Source: CAZNRY01 sp964575675 (lineage in GTDB: Bacteria > Eisenbacteria > RBG-16-71-46 > CAIMUX01 > VGJL01). Taken from it: a stretch of 21,481 nt of DNA. The stretch is from assembly GCA_964575675.1 (NCBI GenBank), contig CAZNRY010000054.1, positions 1 through 21,481 on the forward strand, given 5' to 3'. The stretch's first letter is position 1, and the number at the start of each line of letters is the position of its first letter. The notes beneath the pieces are model-generated. The model was given only the letters and a program-made list of their open reading frames with translations. It made no database searches and was not told where the DNA came from. Position numbers and translations under genes: made by a program. This document shows, piece after piece, positions 7,899-14,618 of the stretch.

Positions 7899-9098
7899 CT
7901 AGCTCGACTTCGCCTCCATCAGCTTCCGGATGCGCTCGATCGCGTCCTTGATGTCCTCGGTGGACGACGCATAGGAGAAGCGGATGTGCTGGCCCTCGTC
8001 CGGCACGCGCGGTCCGAAGTGGATGTCGGCAAGAACCGCGACGCCCGCCTCGTGAAGGAGGATCTTGCGGAGACCCCCCAAGACCCGACCGCCGATCGCT
8101 GTGCATCGTTCCGGACCGTTCGGCCGGAAGTGGACCGCGCCGCCGGTCTGGAGGCATGTTAATCCGGGCAGCCTGTTCAAACCAGCGACGATCACTTCCC
8201 GTCTTTCCTGGAAGGTCCGCACCATGTGGCGCACCGCTACCTGAGGCCCCTCGAGGCCTGCCGCGACGGCGCGCTGGCACGGGTTGGGCGCGCAGGAGTC
8301 GGTGTTCGTAATGAGCGTGCTGATGTGCGCGGACAGGAGGCGGTTGGCCATGTAGCCGATTCTCCAGCCGGTCATCGCGTATGTTTTCGAGGCGCAGTCC
8401 ACGAGGATCGTCCGGTCCTGCATCCCGGGATGGGCCGTGATGCTCTCGAAGACGCCGTCGTAGATCAACTGAGAGTAGACCTCGTCCGCGTAGACCCAGA
8501 TGTCGTGCTTCTGGCAGATCTGGGCAATCTCGGCCATCTCCGCCCTCGAGAGCACGCCGCCCGTCGGGTTCTGGGGCGAGTTCAGGATCAGCAGGCGTGT
8601 CTTGTCGGTGATGCGCGAGCGAAGGTCATCGATGTCGAAGTTGAATCCCTTGCTCTCGCGCAGGTAGAGCGGGACCGGCACGGCGCCGTTTCCACGGATC
8701 ATTGACTCGTAGATGGGGAATCCGGGATTCGGGAAGATCACCTCGTGGCCCTTCCCGTACTCGGTCGTGCAGAAGATCGCGTGGCTGATGAACGGCTTCC
8801 CGCCGCACCCCACGACGACCCAATCCGGGTCGACCTTGATCCCCCTCGTATCGGAGAAATACTTGGCGGCGGCCTTGCGCAGCTCCGGAATGCCCGGTGA
8901 GGGCGTGTAGCCGTGGAAGCCCTTGTCGATGGCATCCTTCGCCGCTTCGCAGATGTTCTTCGGCGTCGGGAAATCGGGCTGGCCGATGCAGAAGTTCTTG
9001 ATGTCCTTGCCCTGGGCCTTGAGCTCGTTGACCTCCTTCAGAACGACGAACGCGTTCTCGGTGCCGAGGCTCCTGATCCGATCGGAAAGCTCCTTCAT
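7899..9098 (-). CDS. PLP-dependent aminotransferase, class I/II (aspartate aminotransferase Ib-like)
   Basis: A 399-residue fold-type I aminotransferase of normal length. The PLP site is complete: NSPQNPTGG (Asn177), YADEVY (Asp205, Tyr208), and SKTYAMTGWRIGY with the Schiff-base Lys238 and the phosphate-binding Arg246. The C-terminal arginine that holds the substrate carboxylate is probably that in IRFSYA. The amino-acid substrate cannot be read from sequence; aspartate or a related amino acid is the family default. The ATG at 9098 is chosen because AGGAGGG (9104-9110) sits 5 nt upstream; the in-frame GTG at 9104 overlaps that RBS. It is a single gene, convergent with the thiol-redox operon (19-nt gap). 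The segment FRPNGPERCTAIGG before HEAGVAVL is divergent, but the frame is maintained on both sides. Confidence 0.92.
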   Translation of the reverse strand: MKELSDRIRSLGTENAFVVLKEVNELKAQGKDIKNFCIGQPDFPTPKNICEAAKDAIDKGFHGYTPSPGIPELRKAAAKYFSDTRGIKVDPDWVVVGCGGKPFISHAIFCTTEYGKGHEVIFPNPGFPIYESMIRGNGAVPVPLYLRESKGFNFDIDDLRSRITDKTRLLILNSPQNPTGGVLSRAEMAEIAQICQKHDIWVYADEVYSQLIYDGVFESITAHPGMQDRTILVDCASKTYAMTGWRIGYMANRLLSAHISTLITNTDSCAPNPCQRAVAAGLEGPQVAVRHMVRTFQERREVIVAGLNRLPGLTCLQTGGAVHFRPNGPERCTAIGGRVLGGLRKILLHEAGVAVLADIHFGPRVPDEGQHIRFSYASSTEDIKDAIERIRKLMEAKSS

Positions 9099-9655
9099 CC
9101 CCACCCTCCTGCTGCGACCCGCAGCCCGCCCCCATAAGCTGGATTTCTACGAAACGACCGAGAGCTACCGTCTATTAATATCACACGAGTCGCGCCGGAA
9201 CGACGCGCAAGTTGGGAGCAACTCCGCGACTCGAACAGTAGACGGCGGACGGTTCTCTCGTGCGCTGGAGGAGAGGCCTTCGGTAGGTTTGATCGCCGAT
9301 TCCCGACGACCGGCCTCGATTCCCGCGCAGGGGAGGCCGACACTTGATTCCCCGACCCGGTGCGCCTAACGCCTGCCGATGGATAGCTCCAAGCTTGTGG
9401 ACTCATGGACGTTTGAGTCACATAACTTGGTTTATACCTATGTGTTACTGGCTAGGAATGCCGATCCGACAGGATTCATTTGATCGCGACGAATAATCGT
9501 GTTAGAATCATTCCATAGGAAACGAGAACCCAGCGGTTTTGTAGTCGTATCCCACTTTGAGGTATCGGGTTACGCTGTGCGACGCCTCCGATCTCCCCGA
9601 GGGACCAATTGGAGATCGCCCGAACGGAAGAGTACTCACAGAGTAGGGGGATCCA
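9099..9655. other. Divergent intergenic region upstream of the PEP-CTERM gene
   Basis: About 555 nt with no supported gene. It contains two AT-rich stretches unusual for this window (around 9171-9186 and 9410-9520). GATTCCCG occurs at 9298-9305 and 9318-9325, with a related GATTCCCCG at 9346-9354. The promoter at 9480-9508 lies in the second AT-rich stretch. No confident promoter was found for the aminotransferase. Confidence 0.6.
9480..9508 (+). promoter_or_regulatory. Predicted sigma70-type promoter of the PEP-CTERM gene
   Basis: TTGATC (9480-9485), a 17-nt spacer and TAGAAT (9503-9508) give one of the best promoter matches in the window. The predicted leader before the ATG at 9656 is about 140 nt, long enough to hold post-transcriptional control, though no known riboswitch was recognised. 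Confidence 0.6.
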
Positions 9656-10270
9656 ATGAAGAGAACTTCATGGCTTCTAGCGGCGGTTCTGGTCTGCACG
9701 ATCGCCCCGGCCTCCCATGCATACACGTTCGTGCCTCCGAGCATCGACTTACAGGATTTGGACCATTATCAGTACTTCATCTGGGGGATCAACTGGTCCG
9801 TGCCCCAGGGAGAGACGATCGTCGGTGCCTCGCTGACGTTCCACCAGATCTACAACTGGGCGCAGGAGGCGAACGATCGTCTCTGGGTACACCTTCTTCA
9901 GGGTGCGTCCGCAGGGCTTCAGACGGGAACGGACAACCAGGCTGTCGGGACGTGGTTCGCTCCCCCGCAATACACGGCCGATCAGATCCTCCTGAACGAG
10001 TTCGATAATCTCCCGGAGCTCTCCCAGAACAAGCAGGACGTGACCTATTCGTTCAGTGGAAGCGAACTGGTCACGCTCAACTCTTACATCGCAAGCGGCT
10101 CGAACTTCGGTCTCGGCTTCGATCCCGACTGCCACTACTACAATACGGGCGTCGATCTGAAGATTCAGACCGTCGTCACGCCTATCCCGGAGCCGGGAAC
10201 GCTTGCCCTGCTCGGCGTCGGCCTGCTCGGTCTCGCCGGATCGATGAGGAGAAGGCTGCAGAAGGACTGA
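9656..10270 (+). CDS. PEP-CTERM sorted exported protein
   Basis: A 204-residue secreted protein. The signal peptide is MKRTSWLLAAVLVCTIAPAS followed by HAYT. The mature part is aromatic and Asn/Gln-rich with a beta-rich look and resembles no enzyme I recognise. The C-terminus is a complete PEP-CTERM tail: IPEPG at about 177-181, a hydrophobic helix LALLGVGLLGLAG, then the basic end RRRLQKD. In other bacteria these tails are processed by exosortase, usually alongside exopolysaccharide production; no exosortase gene is in the window. RBS: AGGGGG at 9645-9650, 5 nt before the ATG. It is a single-gene transcript with its own promoter and a strong terminator at 10361-10391. By eye its coding sequence is less GC-rich than its neighbours. 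Confidence 0.88.
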   Translation: MKRTSWLLAAVLVCTIAPASHAYTFVPPSIDLQDLDHYQYFIWGINWSVPQGETIVGASLTFHQIYNWAQEANDRLWVHLLQGASAGLQTGTDNQAVGTWFAPPQYTADQILLNEFDNLPELSQNKQDVTYSFSGSELVTLNSYIASGSNFGLGFDPDCHYYNTGVDLKIQTVVTPIPEPGTLALLGVGLLGLAGSMRRRLQKD

Positions 10271-10360
10271 GAGAGCCGGCGGCTCGACCGCGGGGCGATC
10301 CGCGGGCGGGCGAACGGCACAGAAACGACCGATTCATCATCCATTGCCCGGATGAGTCTG

Positions 10361-10391
10361 AGGGGGCGGCCCGCCGGCCGCCTCCTTTCTT
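10361..10391 (+). terminator. Intrinsic terminator after the PEP-CTERM gene
   Basis: A 10-bp GC-rich stem (10362-10371 with 10376-10385, one G-U pair) extended by an A-T pair, a 4-nt loop (10372-10375) and a following TTTCTT run. It lies 90 nt after the PEP-CTERM stop and before the next gene. Confidence 0.65.
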
Positions 10392-10477
10392 GTAGGGGCT
10401 CACCGGAGCCGCCGTTTCGCGTGGCGGCCATCGGAACCACGCTGGTCCGTCACATGGCCAGCCGCTATCCTTCCCTC

Positions 10478-10825
10478 ATGGCCGTTCAAGTCTTCGGAAC
10501 CCAGAAGAGTCCCGATACGCGCAAGGCCCTGCGCTTTTTTTCCGAGCGCGGTTGGGAGATTCACTTCGTCGACCTCGCCGAGCGCGCCCTCTCGCGCGGC
10601 GAACTGCGCCATTTCACCGAGAGATTCGGCGTCGAGATGCTGATTGACCGTGAGGCCAAGCGGTTCAAGGATCTCGGGCTCGCGGCGGCCCCGTCCGGTG
10701 ACGAGCGTTGGATCGAGCGTCTCTTGGCCGAGCCTCTGCTTCTACGACAGCCACTTGTGCGGGCGCAGAACCGCTTCTCGATCGGGCTCTCCGAGGGCGA
10801 GTGGAAGGACTGGGCGGGCAAGTGA
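10478..10825 (+). CDS. ArsC/Spx-family protein lacking the catalytic cysteine
   Basis: A 115-residue protein with the ArsC/Spx thioredoxin-like fold: VQVFGTQKSPDTRKALRFFS at the N-terminus, the LAERALSRGEL helix, and PLLLRQPLVRAQNRFSIGLSE, which corresponds to the conserved P-LL--P--R segment. In active members the residue after GT(K/Q)K is a cysteine (selenocysteine in some). Here it is Ser11, encoded AGT, and the protein has no cysteine at all, so glutathione- or thioredoxin-linked arsenate reduction by the usual mechanism is not expected. It may be an Spx-like binding protein or a divergent relic. Start is uncertain: ATG at 10478 fits family length and ATG at 10454 adds 8 residues; neither has a clear RBS. 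It sits behind a terminator, so it needs its own promoter, which I could not identify. Confidence 0.7.
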   Translation: MAVQVFGTQKSPDTRKALRFFSERGWEIHFVDLAERALSRGELRHFTERFGVEMLIDREAKRFKDLGLAAAPSGDERWIERLLAEPLLLRQPLVRAQNRFSIGLSEGEWKDWAGK

Positions 10826-10900
10826 GCCGGGCACTGAGGGGCGGTTTCCATCTCTTCCGGTGTTTTCGCGTCCTCATCGCACAGTTCCAGTCCCGTCCGG

Positions 10901-11251
10901 CTAGAAAACCAACACGCGGTCGGCGTGCAGCGTCCAAGCGGTCAACTCCTCCATCGAGCTGCGCTTCGCTCCCTCGAGAAAAGCATCAGCCTTGATTCCG
11001 CGAGCGTCGATGCATGTACCGCAGAGACCGATGCTTGCTCCCTTGCGCGCAAGTCCCTTTAGCATCCGCTCGAGATTGTAGTAACCGTTCGGTGTCGTCT
11101 GACCCGCCACGCCGCTGCCCACGGCATCAGCCATGAGAAAGACCGACACCTCCGCTCCATCGCCTGCAGCCAGTGTGTTCGCGAGACGAAGGCCGTTGTA
11201 GGTTCGTTCACTTCCGTAGGGAGCGTCGTTGAGGATGAAGAGGTACTTCAC
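10901..11251 (-). CDS. DsrE-family sulfur-relay-like protein
   Basis: A 116-residue DsrE/YchN-type small protein: YLFILNDAPYGSERTYNGLRLA at the start, VSVFLMADAV in the middle and GLCGTCIDARGI with Cys77 and Cys80. The family includes DsrE and TusD, which carry persulfide sulfur on a cysteine in this region, and uncharacterised stand-alone proteins; which of the pair would act here is not certain. Start is a GTG at 11251 with GGAAG-type RBS bases just upstream. It is the last gene of the minus-strand sulfur cluster, 21 nt after the SQR-like gene, which supports a role handling sulfane sulfur made or sensed by that operon. It converges on the ArsC-like gene across 75 nt with no obvious terminator. 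Confidence 0.85.
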   Translation of the reverse strand: MKYLFILNDAPYGSERTYNGLRLANTLAAGDGAEVSVFLMADAVGSGVAGQTTPNGYYNLERMLKGLARKGASIGLCGTCIDARGIKADAFLEGAKRSSMEELTAWTLHADRVLVF

Positions 11252-11272
11252 GCTTCTTCCTTTCCTTGCGAT

Positions 11273-12490
11273 TCACCACCCGAACTCCATCGGGGGCCAG
11301 TCATTCCGGATCCGGGCCAGGTAGTATCTCTCGAAGACTGCCTTCAGATAGTGCGCCCACTTCCCCCGCTTGTACCGGACCCGATTGCGGGGCGGAAGGA
11401 ACGGATCGGCGTACAGCCAGAACGCTGTGTCCCCGGCGTCCGCGATGCATGAGGCAGCGAGCGTCAGTCCGTCGACCTTCGAGCCTCCGATGATGTCCGC
11501 GGCGATGTTGTGCGCGGCCGCCTGGGCCATGAGATCGGTCATCCCTCCGGTCTTCGGCACTGCCACCGGCACGGGCGTCGGGGCCGGGGGAGCGATGGCT
11601 ACCGAGACGCCGACAGCGTAGATGTTCTCGAACTTCGCGCTTCGAAGCTCCGGTGTCACCGTCACAAACCCCCGCGGATTCGCGAGCCCGCTTGCGCCCC
11701 GCACGAACGGGCTTCCGAGGAAGGCAGGGACCACGAGGCCGAAATCAAACGCGTGCTCGCTCCCGTCCGCGAGAACGAGCCGGTCAGGGCGGGCCTCAGC
11801 GATACTGGCGTTGACGATTCGGTCAATGTGGCGCTCGGCGAACTCGTCCTCGAACATGCGCTGTGACTTGCCGATGCCGCCGACCCCGAAATGACCGGCG
11901 AAAGGTTCCGGGGTCACGAACGCGATCTGAAAGCGATGGCGTCTCCTAATCCTTCGGAGAGCGGTGTCGATCTGCATGGCGATCTCGTATGCGGGACCGA
12001 TGCAACTCGCGCCCGCAGCGGCGCCGATCACGATGCGTCCACGATCCAGCCGCAGAGTTCGCGCGAGCGCCTCCCGCGCCATGACCGCCTCGCCCGTCGT
12101 GAAGGTCGACTGGGTGTGCGCATCCGGGCCGATGCCAGGGACCGCTGCGTAATCGAGCTCGGCCCCGGAGGCGACCACGAGGTAGTCGTACGGGATGGTC
12201 TCGCCCGCAGTGCGCACCTCCCCGCGGTCCGGGTGGAGTTCCTGCACGTTCCCATGAACGAAACGGATGCCGCGCCTGCCGAGGGGCCTCGCAAGAGACA
12301 CATGGAGCCGGGCCGGATCCCGCCAGCCAAGGATCACCCAGGGTAGCGACGGGATGAAGGTGAACTCGGCCTCGCGCGAAATCAGGGTGATCTCGGCCCG
12401 GTCGCGGAGCTTCCTGCGAAGGGCGTAAGCGGCGTTGATCCCGCCGAAGGACCCGCCGACGATTACGATTCGCTTCTTCCCGGACCTCAT
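11273..12490 (-). CDS. Sulfide:quinone oxidoreductase-like FAD flavoprotein
   Basis: A 405-residue two-dinucleotide-fold flavoprotein of the SQR/FCSD family. The FAD-binding motif is IVIVGGSFGGINAA (residues 8-21). Two redox cysteines sit in family contexts: Cys163 in ASCIGPAYE and Cys348 in AASCIADAGD. PKTGGMTDLMAQ and the C-terminal KWAHYLKAVFERYYL are also SQR-like. These enzymes oxidise sulfide to sulfane sulfur and pass electrons to quinone or cytochrome c. The third cysteine of type I SQRs (near residue 128) is absent; the local sequence is TQSTFTTGEA. Two-cysteine arrangements occur in other SQR types and in flavocytochrome c. RBS AAGGAG with about 7-8 nt spacing supports the ATG at 12490. 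A CxxCH protein encoded in the same cluster could be an electron acceptor (inference). Confidence 0.87.
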   Translation of the reverse strand: MRSGKKRIVIVGGSFGGINAAYALRRKLRDRAEITLISREAEFTFIPSLPWVILGWRDPARLHVSLARPLGRRGIRFVHGNVQELHPDRGEVRTAGETIPYDYLVVASGAELDYAAVPGIGPDAHTQSTFTTGEAVMAREALARTLRLDRGRIVIGAAAGASCIGPAYEIAMQIDTALRRIRRRHRFQIAFVTPEPFAGHFGVGGIGKSQRMFEDEFAERHIDRIVNASIAEARPDRLVLADGSEHAFDFGLVVPAFLGSPFVRGASGLANPRGFVTVTPELRSAKFENIYAVGVSVAIAPPAPTPVPVAVPKTGGMTDLMAQAAAHNIAADIIGGSKVDGLTLAASCIADAGDTAFWLYADPFLPPRNRVRYKRGKWAHYLKAVFERYYLARIRNDWPPMEFGW

Positions 12491-12558
12491 CGCATATCTC
12501 CTTCTTGATGACCGCAGAGCCTCCCCTGCGCTGAGACGAACGCCCTCGAGTCCCGAAT

Positions 12559-13878
12559 CTAGAATTCGTAACGCAGGGTGGCATAGACGTTGTCGTTTCT
12601 GTCGAGTTGTCCGAAGAACGTGGTCCCGCTAGCGCCACCGAACACGTTGGCTCCCATGGCGACCCAGACGCCGTCGGCCAGGCTGTGCCACGCTTCGGGG
12701 ATCAAATAGAAGTCATGATCCGTCGGACTCCAGTATCCGAAGAATGAGAGCTTCCATGTCTGGTAGTTGGAGAGCCAGGTGAGCCTCCCCGAGACCAGCT
12801 TCCGATGCCGATCCTGCTCCGGAAAGCCGGCCGGGAGGCCCGACCGGTAGCGGTCGTATTGCAGCATCCGTTCGCCGTAATACTGCAGGCCGACTGTGAA
12901 ACTCCGCCCCACTTGCCTCCGGTACCCGGCGAGGTAGAGAGCCTCGGAGTTCGGAACAACCGGATCCCGCCCAGTCGGGTCGTCCCCGGAGTCGTAGTAG
13001 CCAGCCTCGAAGCTCACGACTCCGCCCAAGCCGGCTCGCTGCGCCGAAGCGCCATAGACGTCGCGCCGCGGAAAGCGCATCAGGACGCTCGCAGAAGCCC
13101 CCATTGAATCGGACTCGGTCGTCGGATTCCGGTAGAAGCCGCGATGTGCGTAGAGGGCGCACTCCCACCCAAGAACGGCACGGGAAACCCTGAGCGCCGA
13201 CTCTGCGTTCTTAAAGTTTGGCCGCGGCCTTCGAGTCATCCTGTCGGCCACTTCAGGGAATGGATCCAGGACGAAGAACCTCTCCGGGGAAGGCAGACGG
13301 TCGGCCTCGAAAAAGGGGCTGACGACCGCCTCGAAGCCGAAGTCCTCGATGTACCAATCGAGCTTGATGGCGTCGGACCCGAGCTTCAAGTACTCCAACG
13401 GTCTTCCGGCGAAGAGAGCAACCCAGTCCTTGGGGAACACATCGTTGACGAAGAGGAGGTCGCCCGTTCCCCATGTGATGATCTGCCGGCCGACCCGGGC
13501 CTCGAACGGGCCGGCACCGAGATCGAGATAGGCCTCTCGGACCTCCACGTCCGCCTTGTTCGCCACGCCATCGTGGACGAGGTCCGCCTTCGCCGAGAAC
13601 CCGCCGTGCCCGGCCGGCACGCTGCCGGCCAGGGCCAACTGTAGGCGTTCTTCGCCGAGGATGAAGTCCGCTCCGTCCTTGGGTCGTAGGCCGGTGACCC
13701 TGGAGGCATAGCCCGCTTGCGCAAAGCCGTGCAAAGCCACCTCCCCGGCGTGAGCACCCCGGGCGAGAGTCAGAAGCGCCAGACCCAGCAGGATCGGCCC
13801 GACGCTACTTGATCCACTGTTCGGGCGGCTTCTGCAGGTATCGCTCGGAAAAGAGCCTGTCCTCCAGCCCGCTGTCAT
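12559..13878 (-). CDS. Outer-membrane beta-barrel protein, DUF1302-like
   Basis: About 439 residues with barrel character throughout and a Phe-terminated last strand (YATLRYEF). The segment ARVGRQIITWGTGDLLFVND followed by LKLGSDAIKLDWYI resembles the DUF1302/porin-like barrels that accompany RND permeases. Signal peptide: hydrophobic core ILLGLALLTLARGAHA. The start is uncertain. The ATG at 13878 gives an unusually long n-region of about 27 residues and overlaps the preceding gene by 74 nt; no ATG, GTG or TTG lies in frame between there and the hydrophobic core. A non-canonical CTG or ATC start near 13794 cannot be excluded. It follows the RND and LolA-like genes and is followed after 68 nt by the SQR-like gene. 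The likely role is the outer-membrane component of that transport set. Confidence 0.78.
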   Translation of the reverse strand: MTAGWRTGSFPSDTCRSRPNSGSSSVGPILLGLALLTLARGAHAGEVALHGFAQAGYASRVTGLRPKDGADFILGEERLQLALAGSVPAGHGGFSAKADLVHDGVANKADVEVREAYLDLGAGPFEARVGRQIITWGTGDLLFVNDVFPKDWVALFAGRPLEYLKLGSDAIKLDWYIEDFGFEAVVSPFFEADRLPSPERFFVLDPFPEVADRMTRRPRPNFKNAESALRVSRAVLGWECALYAHRGFYRNPTTESDSMGASASVLMRFPRRDVYGASAQRAGLGGVVSFEAGYYDSGDDPTGRDPVVPNSEALYLAGYRRQVGRSFTVGLQYYGERMLQYDRYRSGLPAGFPEQDRHRKLVSGRLTWLSNYQTWKLSFFGYWSPTDHDFYLIPEAWHSLADGVWVAMGANVFGGASGTTFFGQLDRNDNVYATLRYEF

Positions 13879-14617
13879 ACACGATCTTCTCAAAGACGAC
13901 CTCCGTGAAGTGCTCTCTCTTTACGTCCCGCATCGTCCGCCGGATGGCGGTGGGATGTCCGTTGATCTCTTTGACCTCGTCTGTCGTGAAGACTTTGGCG
14001 AGTTCGTTCTGCACGTCGTAGAACTCCTCGCGGAGCGGGAGGAAGGAGCTCTTGTCGATCCACGAGACCTTGCGCGCGAAAGCGGAGCTGCTCTTGGGCA
14101 CAGCCTCGACGACATAGCAATCTTTCCCTTCCAGCGTTTCCTCTTTCAGGAGTTTGTAGGCATCCGCGCCCAGGTCCCGGCCCGAGATGTCCTCGTACGA
14201 GAAGTCCGAGCCAACGAAGCTCGACTGGCTGTCCTTGGATGCGACGCGCGTGACCAGCTTGATGGCGGGAATGAAGAGCCAACGATCGTCGTCCTTGTCC
14301 GCGTACTTCCAGACCAGGAAGGCGGTCCCTCGCACGTCGGCCGGCGCGTGGAAGTAGAGGTAGTACTTCTGATTCGCCCCCTCGCCGGTGTTGAGCCTGA
14401 GCATCGTGAGGTCCCTTCGGCGTTCACGCCCCTCCTTGTCCGCAAGCCGCATGCTCACGTCGGCCCTAAAATCCCCGCCCGCGCGGAGGAAGGCCTCCTG
14501 CTCACGGCTCACGATCTCCTCGGCGGTGAGAGGCGTGGCAGCCGGCGCCATGGCCGGTGCGGACAGGGCGAGCGACGCCAGGATCCCCCCTGCAACGAGG
14601 TTCCGGATCAACTGCAT
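13805..14617 (-). CDS. LolA-like periplasmic protein (TP0789-type outer-membrane lipoprotein-sorting family)
   Basis: A 270-residue protein with a signal peptide (GGILASLALSAPAMAPAATP) and a LolA/LolB-like incomplete-barrel fold of the TP0789/COG2834 type. Family-type motifs include KYYLYFHAPADVRGTAFLVW, DRWLFIPAIKLVTRVASKD and SFVGSDFSYEDISGRD. Such proteins are thought to carry lipids or lipoproteins across the periplasm, and they are often encoded next to MMPL-type RND permeases, as here. The ATG at 14617 is supported by AAGGGAGG 8 nt upstream, inside the end of the RND gene; its A lies one base after the RND stop (TAG-G-ATG), so translation is coupled. The in-frame GTG at 14626 overlaps the RBS and is rejected. 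The carried molecule is unknown. Confidence 0.87.
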   Translation of the reverse strand: MQLIRNLVAGGILASLALSAPAMAPAATPLTAEEIVSREQEAFLRAGGDFRADVSMRLADKEGRERRRDLTMLRLNTGEGANQKYYLYFHAPADVRGTAFLVWKYADKDDDRWLFIPAIKLVTRVASKDSQSSFVGSDFSYEDISGRDLGADAYKLLKEETLEGKDCYVVEAVPKSSSAFARKVSWIDKSSFLPLREEFYDVQNELAKVFTTDEVKEINGHPTAIRRTMRDVKREHFTEVVFEKIVYDSGLEDRLFSERYLQKPPEQWIK

Positions 14618-14618
14618 C

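Noticed and set aside
8030..8170. Possible frameshift in the C-terminal part of the aminotransferase
   Set aside because: The segment is divergent, but the alternative frames give no better family match and the conserved GG-x(5)-PN and HEAGVAVL elements stay in one frame.
9298..9354. GATTCCCG repeats as a CRISPR or iteron array
   Set aside because: There are only three short, irregularly spaced and non-identical copies, with no spacer structure or replication gene nearby.
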